DNA of 64,000 nucleotides from Halomonas sp. (GTDB taxonomy: Bacteria; Pseudomonadota; Gammaproteobacteria; Pseudomonadales; Halomonadaceae): assembly GCF_011050415.1 (NCBI RefSeq), contig NZ_DRFS01000003.1, forward strand, positions 186,001 to 250,000, in the 5' to 3' direction. Of the stretch, positions 1 through 9,246 are shown piece by piece. Numbering within the stretch: position 1 is the stretch's first letter; every line of letters begins with the position of its first letter. Made by a program: the position numbers and the translations under genes. The notes under the pieces are model-generated. The model was not told where the DNA came from, did no database searches, and was given only the letters and a program-made list of their open reading frames with translations.

Positions 1-148
1 CAATGTGGTAACGATGCTGGCGCACCACGGCCATCACTTTTGCAATCGTTGCCGTGCTGATACGCCGCTGCTCGGCCTGACCATTAATGACATAACTGGC
101 GGTGGTACGCGAAACGCCAGCAAGTCGAGCAATATCAGCAAGTGTCAT
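1..148 (-). CDS. cra: Fructose repressor/catabolite regulator Cra (FruR), N-terminal part, cut by window edge
   Basis: A LacI-family DNA-binding domain of 49 visible codons, starting [20 protein letters not shown]. This is the typical start of Cra/FruR (family knowledge), with the helix-turn-helix at about residues 3-22 and the hinge-proximal segment following. The sugar-binding domain lies outside the window. It is divergent from fruB, and the shared intergenic region carries FruR-like palindromes, which fits a regulator released from DNA by fructose-1-phosphate. The start is the ATG at 146-148, preceded on the minus strand by a GGGGCC-rich stretch with only a weak ribosome site. Identity is fairly sure; global Cra function versus a local FruR role cannot be told from this fragment. 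Confidence 0.85.
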   Translation of the reverse strand, partial: MTLADIARLAGVSRTTASYVINGQAEQRRISTATIAKVMAVVRQHRYHI

Positions 149-280
149 GCAGGCCCCTCTTGATGTGGCAGTCTTGAAGTACGCAGGTTGTTCTACGTTT
201 CTTGAAGTAAGTATGCAATTTATCAGCAAGTTTACGACCATCAGACCAAAGTCTAAACACGCAACTCTTGTGTCATAAAG

Positions 281-292
281 TGAATCGATTCA
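281..292. promoter_or_regulatory. FruR/Cra operator, perfect 12-bp palindrome
   Basis: TGAATCGATTCA is a perfect palindrome and matches the known FruR/Cra half-site pattern TGAA-N4-TTCA (family knowledge). It lies between cra and fruB, 147 bases before the fruB start. A TATACA hexamer at 304-309 is correctly placed for a -10 box whose -35 region would be inside this operator, so binding would block transcription. Confidence 0.75.
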
Positions 293-312
293 GCATAGCC
301 ACTATACACAGG

Positions 313-324
313 TGACACGATTCA
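313..324. promoter_or_regulatory. Second, imperfect FruR-like operator
   Basis: TGACACGATTCA differs from the perfect site at 281-292 at two of twelve positions. The two centres are 32 bp apart, about three helical turns, so both could be bound on the same DNA face. Weaker support than the first site. Confidence 0.5.
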
Positions 325-438
325 TCCAGCTAGCCCTTAAGCATCTTCGACCATAGATGTAGATACGACGATGCCAGCGTTAAATTGGTGCTGAATAGGC
401 AATTATTAGTTACCTGAACGCGTTTACAGGAGAACACT

Positions 439-3309
439 ATGTTAACACTCGGCCCCGATGATATTTTGCTGGACCGCCACGCAGACGGTTGGCAAACCGC
501 GTTAGATAGCGCCGCTCAGGCGCTTTTAGACGCAGGATTAGTGGAGGCCGAGTACCGCGCCGGGCTGCATGCCCGTGAGGCACAGTCGTCAACGTTTTTG
601 GGCAATGCCATTGCCATTCCCCATGGCACTCCCGAAAGCCGCCAGTATGTGAAACATACGGGTGTCAGGGTACTGCAATTTCCCCAAGGCGTTGAGTGGC
701 ACGACGGCCAACGCGTGCATGTGCTGGTCGCCATTGCGGCACAAAATGATGAGCATCTGGACATTTTGCGTCAGCTCACTCATGTGCTGGATCGCGATGG
801 TGTTGCCAAAGAGCTCGCCAGCGCTACCTCCGCTGCCGATGTCGCCCGCCTGCTTTCCAAACCAACGCTTGCACCACGCCTGGATGCCGACACCTTGAGC
901 GTCAGCTTTCCCGCTCGGGATCTACAAGAGTTGGCACTTGCCGCGGCCGCCCGTTTGCGTCAAAGCGGCTGTGTAGATAACGCTTTCATTAGTTCCGTCG
1001 CCGCTGCTCAACCTATTTGGCTGGGTAAGGGACTGTGGCTGGCAAGCAGTGCCAAGGGCGTTAATCAGCCCGCGCTAGGGGTCGCTACGCCGGCCGATCA
1101 CTCGCTGGAAAGCGCTGGCTATCCGGTGCATGCGCTATTTTGCCTGGCGGCTCATGGTGATGCCCATCGCCCGCTATTGGAACAACTGATGGCACTCCTG
1201 GATAGCGGTGCCAGCGACACTCTGCTTAGCCGCAATAGTGATCAGTTACTGGCGCTGCTAGCGGGAGAAACCGCCAATACGCAAACACGCCGGGTACGCA
1301 TTCTCAACCCTCATGGCCTGCACGCCCGCCCAGCGAAACAGCTGGTGCAAGTGGCCCGAGCGCAATCAGTCGCAATTAATGTACGCCTGGAAGAAGGCAG
1401 CGCTACCCCTGTTTCAGCGGCAAGCTTAACCAAAGTCATCGGTTTAGGCGCCCGGCGCGGCCAATGGCTGGTACTTTCCGCCGAAGGCGAGCAGGCAGAT
1501 CAGGCGTTAAATACCTTGGCCGACGCCATTGAGTCTGGCTTAGGCGAGAAAGTCACCCACTTTGACGGTGGCCGCGACAGCGAGCAAATGAACACTGCAT
1601 CAAAAGCGGACGTGGTTTCACTGAGTGCCGACACTCCCCATACGGGTGTGGCCGCCTCCCCCGGCTTGGCCATCGCACCCGTGTTTGTGATTCGTCCGCT
1701 GACGTTTGACTATGCTCAGCATGCTGGCGATGCCGAGCATGAACTTGGCCGTCTGCGCGCAGCGCTAAAAGAGAGTGCCACACAACTGCAGGCCTTAGTG
1801 CGCAATGCACCGGGTAGCGAGGTGGCGGACATTCTCTCAATGCACGAAGAGATGTTGGATGACCCCGAGCTTTATCACGCCGCCAGCGATGCCATTCGAG
1901 AAGGCCGATCAGCAGAAGCAGGCTGGTGGGAGGCGATTGACACCGCCGCTCACGCCCAAGAAATGCTTGCCGACCGTTTACTTGCCGAGCGCGCCGCAGA
2001 TCTACGCGACGTAGGCCGCCGGGTGCTCGGCGTATTGTGCGATGTCACGCTTCCCGAACCCCCAGATCATCCATACATATTGGTGATGGATGATATTGGC
2101 CCTTCCGATGTGGCTCGCCTGGACACCTCGCGTGTTCGCGGCCTGCTAACCGTGCGCGGGGGTGCAACGGCGCATAGCGCGATTTTGGCCCGGGCATTGG
2201 GAATCCCGGCCGTGGTAGGTGCCGGTCAGTCAGTGATGGCGCTGACCAACGCCAGTATGATGATTCTGGACGGTGAGCGCGGTCGGGTAACGTTCAAGCC
2301 TTCAGAAGAACGCCTACAGCGTGCCGAAAAACAGCTTTCCGAGTTGCAACAGCGCGAAGCGGACGCCTGGGAGACCCGCTTTGAAGTCGCCCAAACTCGT
2401 GACGGCCACCGAATCGAGGTCGCCGCGAACCTCGGCAATACGGCCCACGCCGCTGATGCGGTTGAGCGGGGTGCAGAAGGGGTTGGGCTGCTGCGTACTG
2501 AATTTCTGTTTATGGCTCACGCCAGCGCCCCGGATTTAGCCACCCAAATCGGCGAGTACCGCCAAGCGATTGAAGCACTGGAGGGCCGTCCGCTGGTGGC
2601 GCGCACCTTAGATGTAGGCGGTGATAAACCGCTGCCCTACTGGCCGGTTCCTCAGGAAGACAATCCCTTTTTGGGCCTACGCGGTATTCGCCTGGCACTG
2701 ACCCAGCCCGACGTACTCGAAACTCAGCTCCGCGCACTGTTGATGGCTGGCAAAGACAGCCCTTTGCGCATCATGCTGCCGATGGTTAAAGACATTGCCG
2801 AGTTCCGCGCAGTCAAAGTTATTTACGACCGACTTATGCAGGAGATTCCCTCTTCCCAGCGCGCCACCGATGTGCAACTTGGGGTGATGATTGAAGTCCC
2901 CTCAAGCGCGCTACTGGCACCAAGCCTTGCCGCCGAAGTGGACTTCTTCTCGGTGGGGACGAACGATTTAACCCAGTACACCCTGGCGATTGACCGCGGC
3001 CACCCGGAGCTTTCTGCCCAGGCCGATGGCTTACACCCAGCCGTACTGCGGTTAATCCAAATGACCGTGGCAGCTGCCCACAGCCAAGGCAAGTGGGTTG
3101 GCGTATGTGGCGAGCTGGCTTCTGATGCCGTGGCGATACCGGTATTAGTAGGACTGGGCGTGGATGAACTTTCGGTCAGTGCGCGACAAATTCCGCTGGT
3201 CAAAGCACGCCTACGAGAGTTCGATCTTGCCGAGGCGCAGGCCAGCGCTCAGCTCGCTCTTTCACAGGCCACCAGTGACGAAGTGCGCGATGCGCTGGAG
3301 GCGCGCTAA
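439..3309 (+). CDS. fruB: Fructose PTS multiphosphoryl transfer protein FruB (IIA-HPr-EI fusion)
   Basis: A 956-residue soluble phosphotransferase carrying all general PTS steps in one chain. It takes phosphate from phosphoenolpyruvate and passes it to the FruA permease. Order of domains: IIA(Fru) with phospho-His62 in IPHGT, HPr with His295 in GLHARP, and enzyme I with His579 in GGATAHSA, the PEP-binding GTNDLTQY segment and active-site Cys890 in VCGELA. This architecture is the FruB type known from pseudomonads and halomonads. The start has AGGAGA seven bases upstream. It ends in TAATG, overlapping fruK by one base. Being self-sufficient, the system needs no separate ptsHI for fructose. Operators upstream predict FruR control. 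Confidence 0.97.
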   Translation: MLTLGPDDILLDRHADGWQTALDSAAQALLDAGLVEAEYRAGLHAREAQSSTFLGNAIAIPHGTPESRQYVKHTGVRVLQFPQGVEWHDGQRVHVLVAIAAQNDEHLDILRQLTHVLDRDGVAKELASATSAADVARLLSKPTLAPRLDADTLSVSFPARDLQELALAAAARLRQSGCVDNAFISSVAAAQPIWLGKGLWLASSAKGVNQPALGVATPADHSLESAGYPVHALFCLAAHGDAHRPLLEQLMALLDSGASDTLLSRNSDQLLALLAGETANTQTRRVRILNPHGLHARPAKQLVQVARAQSVAINVRLEEGSATPVSAASLTKVIGLGARRGQWLVLSAEGEQADQALNTLADAIESGLGEKVTHFDGGRDSEQMNTASKADVVSLSADTPHTGVAASPGLAIAPVFVIRPLTFDYAQHAGDAEHELGRLRAALKESATQLQALVRNAPGSEVADILSMHEEMLDDPELYHAASDAIREGRSAEAGWWEAIDTAAHAQEMLADRLLAERAADLRDVGRRVLGVLCDVTLPEPPDHPYILVMDDIGPSDVARLDTSRVRGLLTVRGGATAHSAILARALGIPAVVGAGQSVMALTNASMMILDGERGRVTFKPSEERLQRAEKQLSELQQREADAWETRFEVAQTRDGHRIEVAANLGNTAHAADAVERGAEGVGLLRTEFLFMAHASAPDLATQIGEYRQAIEALEGRPLVARTLDVGGDKPLPYWPVPQEDNPFLGLRGIRLALTQPDVLETQLRALLMAGKDSPLRIMLPMVKDIAEFRAVKVIYDRLMQEIPSSQRATDVQLGVMIEVPSSALLAPSLAAEVDFFSVGTNDLTQYTLAIDRGHPELSAQADGLHPAVLRLIQMTVAAAHSQGKWVGVCGELASDAVAIPVLVGLGVDELSVSARQIPLVKARLREFDLAEAQASAQLALSQATSDEVRDALEAR

Positions 3310-4280
3310 TGGCTCGCGTGCTATGTATCACCCTGAATCCCGCGTTGGATTTAGCCTTTAATCTTGAGGCGTTAATGCTGGGCAGCGTCAACCGGCCCAC
3401 CAGTGCGCAGTTGGAAGCCGCAGGCAAAGGCGTCAACGTTGCACGGGTATTGGCTGGCCTTGGCCATCAGGTAACGGTTAGCGGCTTTTTAGGCAACGAG
3501 AATGATGCTCCGTTTGTACTCGCCTTCCAACAGCTGGGAGTAGTCGATGCTTTTGTGCGCGTTCCCGGCAATACCCGCATTAATGCCAAGCTGGCCGAGC
3601 AGAGTGGCCGCGTCACCGATATTAATGGCCCCGGCATGCCGATTGGGGCGGCGCACTTGGAAGCGTTAATTGCCGCGCTAGATGCCGAGCTTTCCAGCCC
3701 GATACCTCCACAAGCAATAGTGATGTCCGGCAGCCTGCCCCCTGGCCTTTCGCTGGCAGATTTCAGCCAGTTATTGAAGCACTTAAATTCCAGCGGCGTT
3801 CCGCTGTGGGTCGATACCAGTGGCCCGGCACTCACTACTGCTATTGCGACCCACCCTGCGGGCGTCAAACCCAATGAAACAGAACTTGCCGAATGGGCGG
3901 GCGAGGAGATGACGTCAGGGGAGTCACGTTTAAGCGCCGCGAAGCGGCTGCACAAAAGCGGCGTAGAGCACGCGTTAATTTCAGCGGGCGCCGAAGGCGT
4001 GCTGTGGGTTAACGCACAAGGTGCGTGGCATGCCACGCCGCCGAAGGTGGTTGCAACCAATACGGTCTGCGCTGGCGATACCTTTGTCGCAGGTATGCTT
4101 CACGGGCTACTTAACCAGTACGACGCTGAACAAACCCTGCGCTTCGCGACGGCGCTCTCAGCCGAAGCGGTGCGCCATGTCGGCGTGGGCAAGCCTAACG
4201 CTTCCGATTTCGACTCACTCTTACAACACACCCGGATACGGCGTCTTGATGACACCATCACCGAGGGAGCCACGCTATGA
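3309..4280 (+). CDS. fruK: 1-phosphofructokinase FruK
   Basis: A PfkB-family sugar kinase of 323 residues. It phosphorylates the fructose-1-phosphate delivered by FruA to fructose-1,6-bisphosphate in the cytoplasm. The N-terminal TLNPALDLAF and GKGVNVARVLAGLGH segments are the sugar-binding part typical of 1-phosphofructokinases. The C-terminal signature CAGDTFVAGML contains the likely catalytic base Asp257; the first residue of that motif is Cys where Gly is more usual. Translational coupling is tight on both sides: one-base overlap with fruB and ATGA overlap with fruA. The fruB-fruK-fruA order is canonical. Confidence 0.96.
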   Translation: MARVLCITLNPALDLAFNLEALMLGSVNRPTSAQLEAAGKGVNVARVLAGLGHQVTVSGFLGNENDAPFVLAFQQLGVVDAFVRVPGNTRINAKLAEQSGRVTDINGPGMPIGAAHLEALIAALDAELSSPIPPQAIVMSGSLPPGLSLADFSQLLKHLNSSGVPLWVDTSGPALTTAIATHPAGVKPNETELAEWAGEEMTSGESRLSAAKRLHKSGVEHALISAGAEGVLWVNAQGAWHATPPKVVATNTVCAGDTFVAGMLHGLLNQYDAEQTLRFATALSAEAVRHVGVGKPNASDFDSLLQHTRIRRLDDTITEGATL

Positions 4281-6013
4281 ACATTATTCTGATTACCGCC
4301 TGCCCCAGCGGCATGGCGACCACCTTCCTCGCCGCCAAGCGCCTAGAGCAAGCCGCCCAGCGCCAAGGCTGGTCGGTACACGTGGAAATGCATGGCGAAA
4401 TTGCCCCGCTGCAAGCGGCGACCGCCGAACAAATCGCCAATGCCGATTTGATTGTAGTGGCCGCGGATCATGTACCAGCCCCCGAGCGCTTCGAAGGCAA
4501 GCGCTTATTCCAAGCGCCCACTACCAGTGCATTACCTGACCCCAACGGCTTTCTTGCCCAGGCAAAGCGCGAAGCGCCGATCTTTAGTGCGCCAACAGGC
4601 TCAACCACACCCGTTACCTCCAGCGCAGCAGGCGGGAAAAAAATTGTTGCTGTGACCGCCTGCCCAACTGGCGTAGCGCATACCTTCATGGCTGCGGAAG
4701 CGCTAGCGGAAGCTGGAAAAGCAATGGGCCACGCCATTCGCGTGGAAACCCAGGGCTCGGTAGGTGCTCAAGACCGTTTGACTGAGGAAGAAATTGCCCA
4801 GGCTGATGTGGTGCTACTGGCCTGTGATATCGAAGTTGACCCTTCACGGTTTGCTGGCAAACGTGTTTACCGCACCTCTACTAGCAATGCGCTTAAAAAG
4901 CCCCGCCCCACCATTGAGGCAGCGCTGGAGGACGCCGCGCTTGAAAACAGTAGCTCAGCCAAGGCGTCTAGCGACAACAAGGGGATTAAAGAGAAAGGTG
5001 TTTATAAGCACTTGCTCACTGGCGTTTCCTTCATGCTGCCGATGGTGGTCGCGGGTGGTTTGCTGATTGCGCTGTCGTTTATGTTTGGCATTGATGCTTT
5101 CGAGCAAGAAGGCACCCTGGCTGCTGCGCTTATGCAGATCGGCGGTGGCACCGCTTTTGCACTGATGATTCCGGTGTTGGCAGGCTATATCGCCTACTCC
5201 ATCGCTGACCGGCCTGGCATCGCGCCGGGTATGATTGGCGGCATGCTGGCGGCTAACATTGAGGCCGGGTTTATCGGCGGTATTTTGGCGGGTTTCTTAG
5301 CCGGCTATGTCTCCCTCGCGGTTATCCGCTACGTTAAGCTGCCTTCCAGCGTCGAATCCCTCAAGCCAATCCTAATTATTCCGTTCGTGGCCAGCTTGGT
5401 CACTGGTCTCGTCATGATCTATGTGATTGGCGAGCCAGTCGCCGCTATCATGGCAGGTCTCACCAGCTTCCTGGCAGCTATGGATTCTACCAACGCCGTA
5501 CTGCTGGGAATTTTGCTCGGCGCGATGATGTGCTTCGACTTAGGTGGGCCGGTCAATAAAGCCGCTTATACCTTTGGGGTGGGCTTACTGGCATCGCAAA
5601 CCTATGCACCCATGGCGGCAATTATGGCCGCAGGTATGGTGCCTGCTATTGGTATGGGTATTGCCAGTTTTGTGGCGCGCAATAAGTTTTCTCAACCTGA
5701 GCGAGAAGCGGGTAAAGCCTCGTTTGTGCTCGGTCTGTGCTTTATCAGTGAGGGTGCGATTCCGTTTGCCGCTAAAGATCCATTGCGTGTCATTCCAGCT
5801 TGTATCGCGGGCGGCGCATTAACTGGCGCACTCTCTATGCTGGTCGGTGCACAGCTGATGGCGCCTCATGGCGGTATTTTTGTACTGCTAATTCCTAATG
5901 CCATCACTCCGGCACTGCTTTACCTGGGAGCGATTGTGGCAGGCTCATTGGTCACGGGGCTAGGCTATGCATTTATCAAGCGTGGCGCTGCTCAAGTAGC
6001 CGTCACAAGTTAA
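4277..6013 (+). CDS. fruA: Fructose PTS permease FruA (IIB'-IIB-IIC)
   Basis: The 578-residue membrane permease imports fructose and phosphorylates it to fructose-1-phosphate. Two IIB-like domains stand in tandem. The first (IIB') has TACPSGMATTF with Cys9; the second has TACPTGVAHTFMA with Cys129, which is expected to carry the phosphate. A charged Ala/Ser-rich linker follows. From about residue 235 to the end lies the IIC membrane domain, with many hydrophobic helices and the DLGGPVNKAAY segment typical of fructose IIC proteins. Length is close to E. coli FruA (563). It overlaps fruK by ATGA and is the last gene of the operon; a hairpin follows. Confidence 0.97.
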   Translation: MNIILITACPSGMATTFLAAKRLEQAAQRQGWSVHVEMHGEIAPLQAATAEQIANADLIVVAADHVPAPERFEGKRLFQAPTTSALPDPNGFLAQAKREAPIFSAPTGSTTPVTSSAAGGKKIVAVTACPTGVAHTFMAAEALAEAGKAMGHAIRVETQGSVGAQDRLTEEEIAQADVVLLACDIEVDPSRFAGKRVYRTSTSNALKKPRPTIEAALEDAALENSSSAKASSDNKGIKEKGVYKHLLTGVSFMLPMVVAGGLLIALSFMFGIDAFEQEGTLAAALMQIGGGTAFALMIPVLAGYIAYSIADRPGIAPGMIGGMLAANIEAGFIGGILAGFLAGYVSLAVIRYVKLPSSVESLKPILIIPFVASLVTGLVMIYVIGEPVAAIMAGLTSFLAAMDSTNAVLLGILLGAMMCFDLGGPVNKAAYTFGVGLLASQTYAPMAAIMAAGMVPAIGMGIASFVARNKFSQPEREAGKASFVLGLCFISEGAIPFAAKDPLRVIPACIAGGALTGALSMLVGAQLMAPHGGIFVLLIPNAITPALLYLGAIVAGSLVTGLGYAFIKRGAAQVAVTS

Positions 6014-6037
6014 CGCTTTAACCCACTTCCACAGCAA

Positions 6038-6061
6038 AGGGCAGGCAAACGCGCCTGCCCT
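6038..6061 (+). terminator. Hairpin after fruA
   Basis: AGGGCAGGC and GCCTGCCCT form a perfect 9-bp GC-rich stem around a 6-base loop, 25 bases after the fruA stop. No clear T-run follows, so it may act as an RNA-stabilising hairpin or a weak terminator between the fru operon and pgi. Confidence 0.55.
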
Positions 6062-6223
6062 AACAGCTTGTTGCTTAAAGTTCTTAGCTAAAAGTTCGTT
6101 GCTTTACGCAGTTAACCCACTTTTTATAACCATCCAGCTCTACTCTTTCGCACTTTTTATGTAGTATTTTTACACAGCCTCATTTTTGGTAGCTACCTTC
6201 ACTTATAACAAACGGATCGCCCT

Positions 6224-7888
6224 ATGTTTCAGCTCACTCGTAGTGTTACCTGGCAGGCACTTGAACGCCTGCGCGACAAAACCGCTAACGACCGCATTCG
6301 TGACTATTTCACCAATGACCCGCAGCGCTTTGAGAAGATGAGTTTACGGGTGGGCGGGCTGTTTTTAGATTACTCCAAGCATCACGTCTCCGATGAAGTG
6401 CTCGCCAAGCTGATTGAGTTGGCCGACCACTCGGCACTGGTACAGCGCCGTGCGCAGATGTTCTCTGGCGATATTATCAACGTCACCGAGAACCGCCCGG
6501 TTCTGCACACCGCTCTGCGTCATTTAGGTGATGAGCCGGTCTATGTAGACGGCGAAGATGTCATGCCGGAGATCACCCGCACTCGCGAACAGATCAAACT
6601 GTTCTCTGAAGCCGTGCGCAGCGGCGAGTGGAAAGGCTACAGCGGTAAACGCATTAAAGATGTAGTCAATATCGGCATTGGCGGCTCTGACCTGGGCCCT
6701 AATATGGCGGTGCGTGCGCTGCTCAAATACCGCCATCCGGAGCTACATTTCCACTTCGTTTCCAACGTGGATGGCACCCATATTCAGAAGGTGCTTTCGC
6801 GCCTCGACCCTGCCACCACGCTATTTATTGTCTCTACCAAAACCTTCTCTACCCAGGAGACGCTGCTCAACGCCAAGACCGCCCGGCGCTGGTTTATCGA
6901 AAACGCTGGCGACGATGCCGATGTGGGCGCGCACTTTATTGCCGCTTCCACCAATCGCAAAGCGGCGATGGAATTCGGTATTCGTGAAGAGAATGTGTTC
7001 GAGTTCTGGGCCTGGGTGGGTGGGCGTTACTCCATGTGGTCCTCTATTGGCCTGCCGATTGCGCTTTCGATCGGTTTTGAGGGCTTTATCGAGCTGCTGG
7101 AAGGTGCCCACGAGATGGATAATCACTTTATCCACGCGCCTTTCTCAAAGAATATGCCGGTGCTTATGGCGCTGATTGGGGTTTGGTACATCAACTTTAT
7201 CGGCGCCGAAACCCAAGCTATCGTGCCCTACGACCAGGCCCTTAACCAATTGCCTTCTTTTCTGCAGCAGCTGGATATGGAGTCTAACGGCAAGTCGGTG
7301 GATATTTTCGGCCACCCGGTAAATTATAAAACCGGCCCGATTGTTTGGGGGCAAACTGGCTCCAACGGCCAGCACGCTTTCTTCCAGCTGCTGCACCAGG
7401 GTACACGCTATGTGCCGATCGATTTTATCGCTTCGCTCAAGCCCGAGCCCGGCGTGGAAGACCACCACTTTGCGCTGCTGACCAATATGCTCGCCCAGGC
7501 CAACGCCTTTATGGAGGGCAGCCAGGGTGACAGTAAAGAGCTTAGCCAGCACGACCCATACAGCTGCCCCGGCAACCGCCCTTCCAGCACGCTACTCCTA
7601 GACGAGCTAACGCCCAAAAACCTCGGCGCGTTAATTGCACTCTACGAGCACAAGGTCTTCGTTCAAGGGGTGATCTGGAACATCAATTCATTTGATCAGT
7701 GGGGCGTGCAGCTCGGTAAGCGCATCGCCGGTGAAATAAGCGAACGCATCGACGCCCACGCTGCCGACTTCGATGCTTCTACCCAAGGCTTGCTGGAACT
7801 GGTGCGAGCGCACTTCTCGAGCGGTGCCCACAGCGCTGGCAGCCCAGAAAAAAGCGGCGCCAAACCGTCCACGAAGAAAAAACGCTAG
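6224..7888 (+). CDS. pgi: Glucose-6-phosphate isomerase
   Basis: Interconverts glucose-6-phosphate and fructose-6-phosphate in the cytoplasm (glycolysis, gluconeogenesis, entry to Entner-Doudoroff). The 554 residues show the phosphate-binding GIGGSDLGP stretch, the first family signature VGGRYSMWSSIG, catalytic Glu353 in DMESNGK, His384 in GQHAFF and the C-terminal FDQWGVQLGK with Lys499. In the last signature the usual GVELGK Glu is Gln. A Lys/Ser-rich C-terminal tail of about 25 residues is not part of the conserved fold. Same strand as fruBKA but 210 bases apart, so probably its own promoter; TTTACG and TATAAC at 6103-6108 and 6125-6130 are a possible but weak pair. Confidence 0.97.
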   Translation: MFQLTRSVTWQALERLRDKTANDRIRDYFTNDPQRFEKMSLRVGGLFLDYSKHHVSDEVLAKLIELADHSALVQRRAQMFSGDIINVTENRPVLHTALRHLGDEPVYVDGEDVMPEITRTREQIKLFSEAVRSGEWKGYSGKRIKDVVNIGIGGSDLGPNMAVRALLKYRHPELHFHFVSNVDGTHIQKVLSRLDPATTLFIVSTKTFSTQETLLNAKTARRWFIENAGDDADVGAHFIAASTNRKAAMEFGIREENVFEFWAWVGGRYSMWSSIGLPIALSIGFEGFIELLEGAHEMDNHFIHAPFSKNMPVLMALIGVWYINFIGAETQAIVPYDQALNQLPSFLQQLDMESNGKSVDIFGHPVNYKTGPIVWGQTGSNGQHAFFQLLHQGTRYVPIDFIASLKPEPGVEDHHFALLTNMLAQANAFMEGSQGDSKELSQHDPYSCPGNRPSSTLLLDELTPKNLGALIALYEHKVFVQGVIWNINSFDQWGVQLGKRIAGEISERIDAHAADFDASTQGLLELVRAHFSSGAHSAGSPEKSGAKPSTKKKR

Positions 7889-7919
7889 AAAAACCATCGT
7901 TTTAGTAGGAGCGCTAAGC

Positions 7920-7951
7920 AGTACGCCTCGGCTGAAAAAGCAAGGCGTACT
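7920..7951. terminator. Hairpin between convergent pgi and GNAT gene
   Basis: AGTACGCCT (7920-7928) pairs perfectly with AGGCGTACT (7943-7951). An inner GCT/AGC stem can extend the structure. It lies 32 bases after pgi and faces the end of the minus-strand acetyltransferase, so it could serve both transcripts. There is no T-run, hence only moderate support. Confidence 0.45.
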
Positions 7952-7998
7952 AATGTTTAAACGAGAGCGAAATCGTATAATGCCGGAGATACCTCTTG

Positions 7999-8481
7999 TT
8001 AAAATATTTTCTTTTGCCAGAACTGTGCCTTGCCCATCTTGGGATCTAACTCATAGCCCTTGAAACCGAACGAGAGATAAGCACTCTGAGCAGCTTTATT
8101 GCCCTCTAGCACCTCTAAGGTCAACTTACAGCAATTTCTCTCTTTAGCCACTTCCTGTGCTTTATCAAGAAGTTTGTGAGACAGCTTGCAACCTCGATAT
8201 TTACTAGAAACGAAGAGATCATGGATATTAATCAAAGGTTGGCAAGCAAAACTTGAAAAACTCTCAACACAAATAGCGAGCCCGGCAGGCTCATTTTGTA
8301 CAAACGCAAGAACTGCAAATATATGCGGTCGTTTATCAATTTCCGCTACCAAATTGTTTTTTACAAAATCTGGAAGTTCAGAAGCTCCTCCCATTTCATC
8401 TTTAGCGTAATCATTGAGAAGAGATACTACTGCCTCAGCGTGAAGAGGAGATGTTAAGTCGGCGATTACAACTTTTTCCAT
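7999..8481 (-). CDS. GNAT-family N-acetyltransferase
   Basis: A 160-residue single-domain acetyltransferase of unknown substrate. Motif A, which binds the pyrophosphate of acetyl-CoA, is seen as SSKYRGCKLSHKLL around residues 92-105 after the LFV strand. The following LTLEVLEGNKAAQSAYLSFG is the typical GNAT motif B. The start ATG at 8481 has GGAG at a good distance. The reading frame looks richer in A/T at third positions than pgi or fruB, so it may be a recent arrival. It stands alone between pgi (convergent) and a LysE-type gene. Substrate (small molecule, toxin or protein) cannot be inferred. Confidence 0.85.
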   Translation of the reverse strand: MEKVVIADLTSPLHAEAVVSLLNDYAKDEMGGASELPDFVKNNLVAEIDKRPHIFAVLAFVQNEPAGLAICVESFSSFACQPLINIHDLFVSSKYRGCKLSHKLLDKAQEVAKERNCCKLTLEVLEGNKAAQSAYLSFGFKGYELDPKMGKAQFWQKKIF

Positions 8482-8579
8482 GATAGCTCCAGATCCAAGT
8501 TAGGCCGGCGATTAGATAATGCGGTAGATGGAATATTCAGTTTTCCAACTTAATCATTTAATTCTCGTTTCCCAGTTTT

Positions 8580-9206
8580 TTAAACCGGGCGCTTAGCCAG
8601 TAGCGCCCACACGCCTGCCGATGAGAGCAGCGACCCACCTACGAAATTAAAACGACGTTGAGCACGGGGAGATGTCAGCAGTTTGCGAGCCGACGTCGCG
8701 AACACTGCGTAAAGGGTTGCATTTAGAGTCGCTAAGCCTACAAACGTAGCTGCCAAAATCCACAGCTGAGTTCCAGCATCTGCATTTGGATTAATAAATT
8801 GCGGTAGGAAGGCAATGAAAAACACCATCCCTTTAGGGTTAAGTGCAGTGACAAGATACGTATTGGCAAATAGTTTCCAACGGGAGCCCGATACAACAGG
8901 GGCTTCAACGTCAGCGGAAGAAAACCCCGCCCTTAAAAGTTTAATGCCCATATAAAGCAAGTACAGCCCACCCATCCACTTAATTACTGTAAACCAAAAG
9001 GCTGACGTTGCTAGCAAAGCACCAAGGCCAAGTAGTGAAAATACTAAGGCCGTTGAGTCGCCCAACGTCACTGCGGCGACCAGCGGTATATTTGCCCGCC
9101 GCCCTTGTGCAATGGAGTAACTGATGACCGTTAAAATCGTTGGCCCAGGGATAATAAGCAAAGCCGCTGAAGCGGCAGCAAAGGCAAGCCAAACTTCTAT
9201 AGACAT
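8580..9206 (-). CDS. LysE/RhtB-family amino-acid exporter
   Basis: A 208-residue inner-membrane protein with about six hydrophobic segments. The N-terminus has the family hallmark, LLIIPGPTILTVISYSIAQG at about residues 16-35, and a second conserved stretch LNPKGMVFFIAFLPQFI near the middle. Members export amino acids or their analogues (RhtB, LysE, ArgO). The exact substrate is not predictable here. Start ATG with GGTGAGAG upstream. It lies 40 bases downstream of a DinB-fold gene on the same strand, so the two may be co-transcribed. Confidence 0.9.
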   Translation of the reverse strand: MSIEVWLAFAAASAALLIIPGPTILTVISYSIAQGRRANIPLVAAVTLGDSTALVFSLLGLGALLATSAFWFTVIKWMGGLYLLYMGIKLLRAGFSSADVEAPVVSGSRWKLFANTYLVTALNPKGMVFFIAFLPQFINPNADAGTQLWILAATFVGLATLNATLYAVFATSARKLLTSPRAQRRFNFVGGSLLSSAGVWALLAKRPV

Positions 9207-9246
9207 AGGCTCTCACCTTTAAACCTGAATATAAATAGCGAACGTA

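Noticed and set aside
6099..6130. TTGCTT...TATAAC as pgi promoter
   Set aside because: The spacer is 20 bases, too long; the alternative TTTACG with 16 bases is weak. Mentioned only in the pgi entry.
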